Shown here: piece after piece, positions 1 through 5,481 of the stretch
Layout of the letters: every line of letters starts with the position of its first letter
Numbering within the stretch: position 1 is the stretch's first letter
NCBI GenBank assembly: GCA_900313765.1
Contig: OMSN01000087.1
Coordinates: 1-11,199 of the forward strand
Reading direction: 5' to 3'
Length of the DNA: 11,199 bases
Source of the DNA: an uncultured Eubacteriales bacterium
Lineage (GTDB): Bacteria; Bacillota; Clostridia; Lachnospirales; Lachnospiraceae
Made by a program: the position numbers and the translations under genes
The notes under the pieces: model-generated
What the model was told of the DNA's origin: nothing
Seen by the model: the letters and a program-made list of their open reading frames with translations, nothing else
Databases searched by the model: none

Positions 1-1223
1 ACTGCGCCGGTATCATCATAGGATGCCAGCATACGGACCGGGAAGGACATGTCGATCGACTGGGAGACGCCGCATCCCAGCATTCCTGTCTTGGCAAATG
101 AAACCAGGGTCAGAGCAGGTTTTCCCAGCTTTCCCTGAGGCAGTTTTGCATAAACCTGGACAACCTCCTTGCCAGGCATCTCAGAAAGGTTTGTGACCTT
201 CACACTCATGACGATATCATCGCCCGCCTGCATGCAGTATACGGGGTAGATAAAAAACTGCGAGTAAGACAGTCCGTATCCGAAGGGATAGACCACCTTG
301 TCCCTGGCACCGGGAATGGTTTCAAAGTACCGGTATCCTACATAGATATCTTCTGTGTATTCTGCATAGTCGGCAGATGCATGGAACCCGGCTGTAGAAG
401 GATAGTCTTCCAGGGTACGCGCAAAGGTATCTGCCAGATGGCCGGACGGGTTTACATCTCCGACCAGAATGTCCGCTGCCGCAAGGCCGCCTTCCACGCC
501 GCCCTGGTATGCAAGCAGGGCACCGCTGATCTTCTCATCATCCCGGATCCAGCCCGTCTCCACAACGCCGCCGACATTCAGCACAACGATCACTTTCGCA
601 AAGTTCTCCGTAACCAACTTCACCAGCCTGCGCTCCGCATCGGTAAGACAGAAATCTCCGTTTTCAAAAAGCTCCTCTGAGAGCTGCAGCATCTTCTCTT
701 CGCCGAAAGCCAGCTTGTATGCATCCGACCGGACCGTCTTGCGGTCCCAGCCCTCCCCTGAAAATCTGCAGACAGACAGGATCGCGGTATCCGTATAGGC
801 TTTCGCCTCCTCAAGAAGTTCTGCCGGGAGATCCGGTTCCACCGTCATCCCGGGCTCTGCGCCATTCGCATACTGCTCCTGCACATTCTTCTCATAGAAC
901 TGCGCAAGGGATTCCAGGATCTCTACCTTCTCTTCTTTCTGCTTGATCTGCATCCCCTGATAAAGATTACGAAGGTATGGAACCGTCACGTCGCCGCTTC
1001 CGCCTCCGCCCTTCACATAGTCGGCAGTAGCCTTCCCGAACAGCGCCACCTTCGTCCCCTTCGGCAGAGGGAGCACATTGTTCTCATTTTTCAGCAGGAC
1101 CATCCCTTCACTGGCCGCAGCACGCGACAGCTCAAGGTGCTCTTTCGACGCAGTGACCAGCCTGCCCCCCGGTCCAAGCGGAAGCACCGGTGTATAACGA
1201 AGCCTTCTCCAGTAATCCTTCAT
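1..1223 (-). CDS. GH3 beta-glucosidase, swapped domain order (partial, 3' end outside window)
   Basis: Hydrolyses terminal beta-linked glucose (or a similar sugar) from oligosaccharides. No signal peptide is visible, so it probably acts in the cytoplasm on sugars imported by the adjacent ABC transporter. The first 407 codons are present. The start ATG at 1223 follows an AAAGGAA ribosome site. Translation opens with MKDYWRRLRY. The segment SRAAASEGMVLLKNENNVLP at about residues 34-53, which normally links to the GH3 C-terminal domain late in the protein, is here at the N-terminus. It is followed by GGGGSGDV, YQGGVEGG, GDVNPSGHLADTF, and YPFGYGLSYSQF near residue 310, then a fibronectin-III-like stretch (GKEVVQVYAKLPQGKLGKPA). 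The catalytic-nucleophile domain must therefore come afterwards, beyond the left edge. This order matches Butyrivibrio and Ruminococcus BglA enzymes. The family call is secure; the substrate is inferred. Confidence 0.92.
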   Translation of the reverse strand, partial: MKDYWRRLRYTPVLPLGPGGRLVTASKEHLELSRAAASEGMVLLKNENNVLPLPKGTKVALFGKATADYVKGGGGSGDVTVPYLRNLYQGMQIKQKEEKVEILESLAQFYEKNVQEQYANGAEPGMTVEPDLPAELLEEAKAYTDTAILSVCRFSGEGWDRKTVRSDAYKLAFGEEKMLQLSEELFENGDFCLTDAERRLVKLVTENFAKVIVVLNVGGVVETGWIRDDEKISGALLAYQGGVEGGLAAADILVGDVNPSGHLADTFARTLEDYPSTAGFHASADYAEYTEDIYVGYRYFETIPGARDKVVYPFGYGLSYSQFFIYPVYCMQAGDDIVMSVKVTNLSEMPGKEVVQVYAKLPQGKLGKPALTLVSFAKTGMLGCGVSQSIDMSFPVRMLASYDDTGA

Positions 1224-1384
1224 ACGTATGATTCCTTTCTGGTATAGTTCCTTACCTGCATTCGGTCTATCGGGCCTCACAGGGTCAGGCTGATGCCGTT
1301 GTCTGCAAAATATGTGTCATTGTATCATATCCCTGCCAAATGAGCCACGATGAGTATCACTCCTCCCGCCCTGCCGGAACATGA

Positions 1385-1469
1385 AAACGGGCATCCTCAC
1401 GCAGACATGTCTGCGCCGGATACCCGTTTCTGTGATTATTCATCCCTCATTGCCTGTGCTCAGGCAATG
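1385..1469 (-). terminator. Two stem-loops between permease and GH3 genes (attenuator or mRNA stabiliser)
   Basis: Just after the second permease's stop is a perfect 9-bp hairpin, CATTGCCTG (1448-1456) with CAGGCAATG (1461-1469) around a 4-base loop. Below it is a longer one: AAACGGG (1385-1391) pairs with CCCGTTT (1423-1429), enclosing ATCC/GGAT and the palindrome CGCAGACATGTCTGCG (1400-1415). Read on the minus strand, the second stem ends in CCCGTTTTC, a short T-run, so it may terminate only part of the transcription into the GH3 gene or protect the 3' end of the permease message. The rest of 1224-1480 shows only a weak -10-like TACAAT (1324-1319) with no convincing -35. Confidence 0.5.
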
Positions 1470-1480
1470 CGTCTTATTTT

Positions 1481-2338
1481 TCAGCCCTTGACAGCACCTA
1501 CCGCCACGCCGCCTACGATATTCTTGGAGAGAATCAGATAGACGAAGATGACTGGGAAGATGGAGAAGGCAATCATCATATACACCTGGCCCATGTCGAA
1601 CTTCAGGAAGTCGGCACTTCGAAGCTGCGCGATCAGGATCGGAAGCGTCTTGACGTTATCCTTGTGCAGGATCAGCGCCGGTGTGAAGTAATTATTCCAG
1701 CTGCTGACGAAAGTGAAGATCGCCTGTACGGCAATCGCCGGCCTCATCAGAGGGAACGCCACTGTGTTGAAGATCCGGAACTCTCCGCATCCGTCGATGC
1801 GGGCTGCCTCGATCAGTTCATGAGGCAGGTTGGAATCCATGTACTGCTTCAAATAGAAGAAGGTAACCGGTGCTGCGACTGCCGGAACGATCAGCGGGAC
1901 AAAATTATTCTCCAGCCCCAGTTTCTGAACCAGTTTGATGAAACCAAGCGCGGTAACCTGCGTCGGGATCATCATCACGGCAAGGATGAAGGTATACATG
2001 AATTTCTTCAGTCTGAATTCATATGCATGAATTGCATAAGCCGTCATTGTCGAGAAATAAACACACAGCAGCGCGCTGCCGCCGGCAATGATAAAGCTGT
2101 TCAGCATGCCCTGCACGATCGGCAGTGTTCCATGCACCAGATTACTCCAGTTTGCGGCAAAGTTCGTTCCCGGCACCGGTGAAAACCCGGATGAAATCTG
2201 AGAATTCGTACGGGTCGCATTGACAAAGAGCACATAAAACCAGAACAGGCAGAGGATGGATATGAGGATCAGAACAGCGTATGCAATGATCCTTCTGACT
2301 CCGATCGGCACTCCCTTGCTTTTGACTTTTCCTTCCAT
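1481..2338 (-). CDS. Carbohydrate ABC transporter permease, MalG-like (CUT1 family)
   Basis: One of the two membrane subunits of a sugar importer. It forms the translocation channel with the MalF-like partner encoded immediately upstream. The 285-residue product has the expected six membrane segments and the ATPase-docking EAA loop at about residues 177-200 (EAARIDGCGEFRIFN, then FPLMRP). A GTG at 2347 overlaps the previous stop, but the ATG at 2338 is preferred: it is preceded at proper spacing by GAGGTGA, which itself spans the stop codon of the upstream permease. That implies translational coupling. No ATPase gene is adjacent, which is usual for CUT1 systems in Firmicutes that share an MsmX-type ATPase. 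Substrate cannot be read from the sequence; the following beta-glucosidase suggests a beta-glucoside or oligosaccharide. Confidence 0.95.
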   Translation of the reverse strand: MEGKVKSKGVPIGVRRIIAYAVLILISILCLFWFYVLFVNATRTNSQISSGFSPVPGTNFAANWSNLVHGTLPIVQGMLNSFIIAGGSALLCVYFSTMTAYAIHAYEFRLKKFMYTFILAVMMIPTQVTALGFIKLVQKLGLENNFVPLIVPAVAAPVTFFYLKQYMDSNLPHELIEAARIDGCGEFRIFNTVAFPLMRPAIAVQAIFTFVSSWNNYFTPALILHKDNVKTLPILIAQLRSADFLKFDMGQVYMMIAFSIFPVIFVYLILSKNIVGGVAVGAVKG

Positions 2339-2343
2339 CTGCC

Positions 2344-3255
2344 TCACCTCGTCTTCTCTCTGTTGCCGGAGAACCTGAATACGATCAGGCTCAGGATACC
2401 AGTTACAATGAACAGAATCACGGACAGCGCACCCGCCATTCCAAAGTTCTTATTGAATAGATGCTTGTTCAGGTACATGATCAGGGTCATGGACGAACGC
2501 ATCGGATCTCCCGTTCCGTTTGTCAGGATCTGCGGCACATCGAACATCTGCAGACCGCCGATCAGAGATGTGATCATCACATAGACCAGGATCGGGCGAA
2601 GCAGCGGAAGTGTGATCCGGAAGAAGACCTGCGTGGAGGTTGCCCCGTCTACCTCAGCAGACTCGAACAGGGAGGTATCGATTCCGAGCATTCCTGCCAT
2701 CAGCAGGATCGTGGTATTTCCAAACCACATCAGGAAGTTCATGAACGCAACCAGCGCCCTGGTACTCCAGACATGGGAGAAGAATCTGTAAGGAGCCTTC
2801 AGGATTCCCATGCTGACCAGAATGGTATTGACGGGTCCGCCATCCGAGAACAGGGCAAAGAACAGCATGGAGAATGCGGACGCCATGATCAGGTTCGGAA
2901 GATAGATCACGGTTTTGAAAAATCTCTGTCCCCTCAGCCTGAGCATGGTATCCGAGAACCATGCACCCAGAAGCAGCGAGACCGCGATCTGCGGGACAAA
3001 CCCAAGGATCCACATGATCATTGTGTTCTGAAGATAGACCCAGATGTCACCTTCGGAAAACAGCTTGGCATAATTCTGAAATCCCACGAAATTCGGCCCT
3101 ACCTGTTTCAGACCAGACATGAAATTCTCGAAGAAGCTGTTATAGATTGTGGTGAACAGCGGTATTAACTGGAATATGACATACACTACGACGAACGGGA
3201 TCAGAAAGATATATCCCCATTTATTGTAACTGACCGCTTTATGGTTGTTCTTCAC
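2344..3255 (-). CDS. Carbohydrate ABC transporter permease, MalF-like (CUT1 family)
   Basis: First membrane subunit of the sugar importer, partner of the MalG-like protein encoded next. The 303 residues begin with a short cytoplasmic tail (MKNNHKAVSYNKWGYIF) followed by a hydrophobic helix; further helices are spread along the protein. The EAA loop lies at about residues 198-221 (ESAEVDGATSTQVFFRI, then LPLLRP) and contacts the cytoplasmic ATPase. The start is a GTG at 3255, chosen because GGAAGGGAG lies 8 bases upstream and no in-frame ATG nearby has a ribosome site. Its stop codon overlaps the ribosome site of the next gene. It is separated from the upstream binding-protein gene by 187 bp containing a stem-loop, an arrangement that commonly gives more binding protein than permease. 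Confidence 0.95.
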   Translation of the reverse strand: MKNNHKAVSYNKWGYIFLIPFVVVYVIFQLIPLFTTIYNSFFENFMSGLKQVGPNFVGFQNYAKLFSEGDIWVYLQNTMIMWILGFVPQIAVSLLLGAWFSDTMLRLRGQRFFKTVIYLPNLIMASAFSMLFFALFSDGGPVNTILVSMGILKAPYRFFSHVWSTRALVAFMNFLMWFGNTTILLMAGMLGIDTSLFESAEVDGATSTQVFFRITLPLLRPILVYVMITSLIGGLQMFDVPQILTNGTGDPMRSSMTLIMYLNKHLFNKNFGMAGALSVILFIVTGILSLIVFRFSGNREKTR

Positions 3256-3355
3256 TGCAGGTTCTCCCTTCCTAATACCTTGATGAGACGTTTCCTGTTC
3301 CGATACATCATACCACAGAAAACGGCGGCATTCAGACAGCTGAAATGACAGTGCA

Positions 3356-3406
3356 GAAAATGAGCCGTACCGGCCTTCAGGTTGCCTTCAGGCAGGCACG
3401 GCTCAT
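3356..3406 (-). terminator. Intercistronic stem-loop after the binding-protein gene (probable partial terminator)
   Basis: A perfect 9-bp stem, ATGAGCCGT (3360-3368) with ACGGCTCAT (3398-3406), encloses two copies of GCCTTCAGG that can form a smaller inner hairpin. In the direction of the minus-strand operon the stem is followed by TTTTC. It lies 37 bp past the binding-protein stop codon and about 100 bp before the permease start. With such a short T-run it probably terminates only some transcripts, or protects the binding-protein message from 3' decay. This is inferred from position and structure. Confidence 0.6.
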
Positions 3407-3442
3407 ACCGTTTCAGAACTATCTGTTCAGCATACTGTCAGA

Positions 3443-4724
3443 TTACTCGACCGTAAGCTCCGGATACTTCTCGCTCACGCCCTTCTTGAAGAGGTCAAGT
3501 GCCTCGTCCAGAGTAGCGTTGCCGTCGAAGTAGTTCTTCATAGCGTTCTGGAATTCCTCAGTGCAGCCCTGGTCATAGTCGCCCATTGCGCTTCTGTCGA
3601 TCTTGTCTGCGCCTGCAACGAACATTCCGATCGGGTTCTGTCCGCCGAGTACATCGAATGCAAAGCTGTCATCATCTGCAGCTGCTTCCATAGCCGGCTT
3701 ATTATTGACGAAGTCATTGTCAGCCTTAACGATATCGGTCATGATGGTCTCATCAATCGTGAGCTTTCTCATAATGTCAGCAACAAGTGCCTTGTTGTCG
3801 GTGCCCTTTGCAGCAGCGATCCATGTGCCGCCCCAGGAGAAGCCCTGCGGACCTTCAACAGCGCCCCAGCGTCCAAGGTTAGCGATGGAGCCTTCCTCGT
3901 CAGCGTGCATGGAGAAGTTGATCAGCCATGCCGGTCCAAAGTAGCAGAATACCTTTCCATCCGGGAAGAAGCCCTTTGCCCAGTCATCAGACCACAGCTC
4001 GAAGGTATCGGTGTAGCCGGCGTCAACGAGAGCCTTGGAATCCTCAACCCACTTCATGATGTTGTCGTCGATATTCAGCTTGCCATCGATGACCCACGGA
4101 GTGGTGGCATTGTCGGAGTATACGCGATAGGTATCATTGACTGTGGAAACAACCTTGTAACCCTTTGCAGCAAGTTCTTCAGCACTCTTGTTGAAGGTAT
4201 CCCAGGATGCAACCATGGTCTGAACCTGCTCCGGATCCTCTGTTCCCCAGACATCCAGCGCTGCGTCACGGTTATAGATCAGGACGCCCGGGCAGCCCTG
4301 CCATGACAGGCCGCGAAGATTGCCCTCAGAGTCTGTTACGATGTCCTTGGTGTACTGGAACTGGTTTGCCAGCTCATCTTCCGTGATTCCCAGATCTGCG
4401 ATCGTCTCGGTTACAACAACATCTGTCGTCAGGCGCAGCTTCTTCATTGCCGGGAAGGACAGCATCCAGGTTGTTCTGGTAAGCATTGTCATCACTCGGG
4501 GTAATAGTCCATACGACATCAACATCACCGATCTTACCATGAGTTCCGTCAACCACTTCATATCCCGGATAATGATCCGTCACGCGGGACTTGAACTCTT
4601 CGTTCCAACACTGGATATTCAGGACCTTGCCTTCATCCGCTGCTTCGTCAGCGATCACAGCATTCGGCAGGATCATTGCTCCGACCAGTGCCAGGCTGAT
4701 CAGGCTCATCATACGTTTCTTCAT
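3443..4724 (-). pseudogene. Sugar ABC transporter substrate-binding protein, frameshifted (CUT1 family 1 type)
   Basis: Extracellular solute receptor of the importer whose permeases follow. Translation starts at ATG 4724 behind AAGGGAGG with a signal peptide (MKKRMMSLISLALVGAMILP), then the family N-terminus (VLNIQCWNEEFKSRV, ITPSDDNAYQNNLDAVLPG). Around 4440-4420 the frame is lost; that frame stops at 4374. The remaining protein continues one base out of phase from about ADLGITEDELANQFQYTKDI to the stop at 3443, including SWQGCPGVLIYNRD, WGGTWIAAAKGTDNKALV and GGQNPIGMFVAGADKIDRSA. Relatives, as recalled, carry about 15-20 more residues at the break (a DLFLxEADYxLKY-like segment), so a 3n+2 base deletion is likely rather than a single-base error. 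The signal peptide has no lipobox cysteine; VIA-DEA suggests signal peptidase I cleavage. Either a recent pseudogene or an assembly error; both halves otherwise look intact. Confidence 0.85.
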
Positions 4725-4766
4725 GTTTGTGCCTCCCTTTTGTTTAATGAATGACATTGTGCATTG

Positions 4767-4780
4767 TGTTTTCGTTTCCA
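4767..4780 (-). promoter_or_regulatory. CcpA cre-like site in the sugar operon leader
   Basis: Minus-strand TGGAAACGAAAACA fits the catabolite-responsive element pattern TGWAANCGNTNWCA at all but two constrained positions, with the central CG at 4773-4774. It lies between the promoter and the ribosome site of the binding-protein gene, where bound CcpA would block elongating polymerase. A tandem CATTGTG duplication (4755-4768) touches one end. CcpA control is inferred from the motif and from the operon's sugar role. Confidence 0.5.
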
Positions 4781-4798
4781 GCGACTGTTCCGTAATCG

Positions 4799-4812
4799 CT
4801 AAATCGTTTTCG
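4799..4812 (-). promoter_or_regulatory. LacI-type operator O1 at the sugar operon start site
   Basis: The site CTAAATCGTTTTCG has the A-rich/CG/T-rich half-palindrome layout bound by LacI/GalR-family repressors. It lies just downstream of the -10 box, over the expected transcription start near 4813, where a repressor would block initiation. The 11-base core AAATCGTTTTC (4801-4811) is repeated identically at 4969-4979. No regulator gene is present in the window. Confidence 0.5.
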
Positions 4813-4819
4813 TAACTCC

Positions 4820-4848
4820 ACTATAATGCAGTTTCAAAATGCTGTCAA
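4820..4848 (-). promoter_or_regulatory. Sigma-A promoter of the sugar ABC transporter operon
   Basis: Minus-strand TTGACA (4848-4843), a 17-base spacer, then TATAGT (4825-4820). The -35 is a perfect match and the -10 matches five of six positions with ideal spacing. The expected start is near 4813, giving a leader of about 90 bases before the binding-protein ATG at 4724. Confidence 0.85.
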
Positions 4849-4860
4849 CTCGAAGGTTTT

Positions 4861-4902
4861 CACAAATTCGCCCTGTTTATTTTGTGTACTTTGCACAAAT
4901 TC
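4861..4902 (-). repeat. Direct repeat CACAAATTC with inverted partner upstream of the sugar promoter
   Basis: CACAAATTC occurs at 4861-4869 and 4894-4902, 33 bp apart (about three helical turns). The second copy also forms an inverted repeat with TTTGTG at 4881-4886. The nearer copy ends 13 bp upstream of the -35 box. Same-face direct repeats next to a -35 are typical of activator sites such as those of AraC-type regulators, but no regulator can be named. Confidence 0.4.
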
Positions 4903-4967
4903 TGTTTTCTGCTGTTTTTTATGCTCAACACTTTTTAAAATGCGTGTTTTTTCAGGGGGGACAAGTC

Positions 4968-4979
4968 GAAATCGTTTTC
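4968..4979 (-). promoter_or_regulatory. LacI-type operator O2, upstream copy
   Basis: GAAATCGTTTTC carries the same 11-base core as O1 and is closer to a true palindrome (GAAA-N-CG-N-TTTC). The centre-to-centre distance from O1 is 168 bp, an integral number (16) of 10.5-bp helical turns, which places both sites on the same DNA face and fits repression by DNA looping. It is also just beyond the 3' end of the candidate structured RNA. Confidence 0.45.
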
Positions 4980-5003
4980 CTCTGTCAGTCTCCGGAACAC
5001 AGG

Positions 5004-5250
5004 AAAACCCGGCTGCTGAGCAGGTAAACACCTGCCCACAGCCGGGCCTTACGCGCGCGCGACTTCGCGCTGAAAGCCTCCCACCCATAACAGCCCTGTG
5101 AAGACAGACGAAGCCGCCTTCACAGGACTTTGGGTGGGAGAATAATGGGGGCAGCCAGTGCTGCCCCCAGAAAGTCAAAGAAATTAAATATAGGATGCAT
5201 CGCTGCACCTATACATAACATTCTATTAATGGCTTCCCATACACCACCTT
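5004..5250 (-). ncRNA. Candidate structured small RNA between the divergent promoters
   Basis: Downstream of a minus-strand promoter come, in transcript order: TATAGG/CCTATA hairpin (5213-5189, with TGCA/TGCA inside); perfect 10-bp TGGGGGCAGC/GCTGCCCCCA hairpin (5169-5146); two-part long stem CTCCCACCCA/TGGGTGGGAG plus CCTGTGAAG/CTTCACAGG (5140-5078); GCGCG/CGCGC hairpin (5070-5057); terminal stem-loop CCCGGCTG/CAGCCGGG enclosing GCAGGT/ACCTGC (5046-5008), followed by TTTT (5007-5004). The block lies upstream of both the sugar-operon and MATE promoters, so neither needs to transcribe it. A long open frame crosses it on the minus strand but lacks a ribosome site and protein-like composition. 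I do not recognise a known RNA family. It could instead be a long attenuated leader of the sugar operon or a mobile palindromic repeat. Confidence 0.42.
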
Positions 5251-5264
5251 AAGGTGAGTATAAT
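5234..5264 (+). promoter_or_regulatory. MATE gene promoter with palindrome in a 19-bp spacer (MerR-like layout)
   Basis: TATAAT (5259-5264) is a perfect -10. The best -35 is TTCCCA (5234-5239), four of six matches, with a 19-bp spacer. The spacer is filled by the perfect palindrome CACCTTAAGGTG (5245-5256), flanked by ATAC and GTAT. An over-long spacer with a central dyad is the hallmark of promoters activated by MerR-family regulators, which often control drug efflux genes. The leader to the MATE start would be about 210 bases. A second TATAAT at 5307-5312, inside an AGAATT/AATTCT hairpin, lacks a -35. Confidence 0.45.
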
Positions 5265-5285
5265 CCCATTCGTCTGATATTTCAA
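5257..5285 (-). promoter_or_regulatory. Minus-strand sigma-A promoter upstream of the structured block
   Basis: TTGAAA (5285-5280), a 17-base spacer, then TATACT (5262-5257): five of six at both boxes with ideal spacing. The expected start is near 5250, inside the palindrome CACCTTAAGGTG. The -10 physically overlaps the plus-strand TATAAT, so the two promoters compete and one bound regulator could switch both. Confidence 0.55.
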
Positions 5286-5372
5286 TGGATATTCTAAAAG
5301 AATTCGTATAATTCTACATATTTTGTGCATTTTGACCAATTTATTGCCAGTTTACAGAGGCTGTTTTCTTTT

Positions 5373-5397
5373 AATTGTGTCAATTTTCGGCACAATT
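5373..5397. repeat. Inverted repeat AATTGTG/CACAATT in the MATE leader
   Basis: Perfect 7-bp arms, AATTGTG (5373-5379) and CACAATT (5391-5397), around 11 bases. It sits in the transcribed leader of the MATE gene. It may be a repressor operator (TetR or MarR size) or an RNA hairpin. Too AT-rich to be a terminator. Confidence 0.35.
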
Positions 5398-5434
5398 CGA
5401 GCCCCTTGCGGTCCGCCTGAGGGAAGAATACAAT

Positions 5435-5464
5435 ATGAACAGACAAAACCATCTTCAGCAGTGA
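5435..5464 (+). CDS. Possible leader peptide (9 codons) before the MATE gene
   Basis: ATG at 5435 opens MNRQNHLQQ, ending in TGA 17 bases before the MATE start. A ribosome-site-like AGGGAAG (5420-5426) lies upstream with slightly long spacing and could pair with CCCC at 5402-5405. Short upstream frames of this type sometimes control drug-efflux genes by ribosome stalling. Evidence is only position and the ribosome site, so chance is quite possible. Confidence 0.2.
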   Translation: MNRQNHLQQ

Positions 5465-5481
5465 AAGACCACGGGATAATG

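Noticed and set aside
1382..1395. A second cre-like site (TGAAAACG left half) before the GH3 gene
   Set aside because: Only the left half matches; it is explained as the arm of the stem-loop there.
1664..2182. A 172-codon plus-strand open frame opposite the MalG-like permease
   Set aside because: Antisense shadow of a clearly recognised membrane protein gene; the translation lacks recognisable domains.
2461..3168. A 235-codon plus-strand open frame opposite the MalF-like permease
   Set aside because: It mirrors the codon pattern of the permease, has no ribosome site, and its product is charged and low in family-like features.
4374..4561. Programmed ribosomal frameshifting in the binding-protein gene
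   Set aside because: No slippery heptamer or stimulatory structure at the join, family segment appears missing, and this family is not known to use recoding.
5008..5169. CRISPR array or insertion sequence end
   Set aside because: The stems differ in sequence from each other, there are no regularly spaced repeats, no flanking target duplication and no transposase gene.
4834..5208. A 124-codon minus-strand open frame across the divergent control region
   Set aside because: No ribosome site at its ATG, arginine/cysteine-rich composition without any family signal, and it reads straight through a promoter, operators and perfect stem-loops.
5323..5481. Upstream extension of the MATE gene to an ATG at 5323
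   Set aside because: The extra 53 residues contain no family homology, there is no ribosome site, and the stretch lies within the AT-rich leader with inverted repeats.
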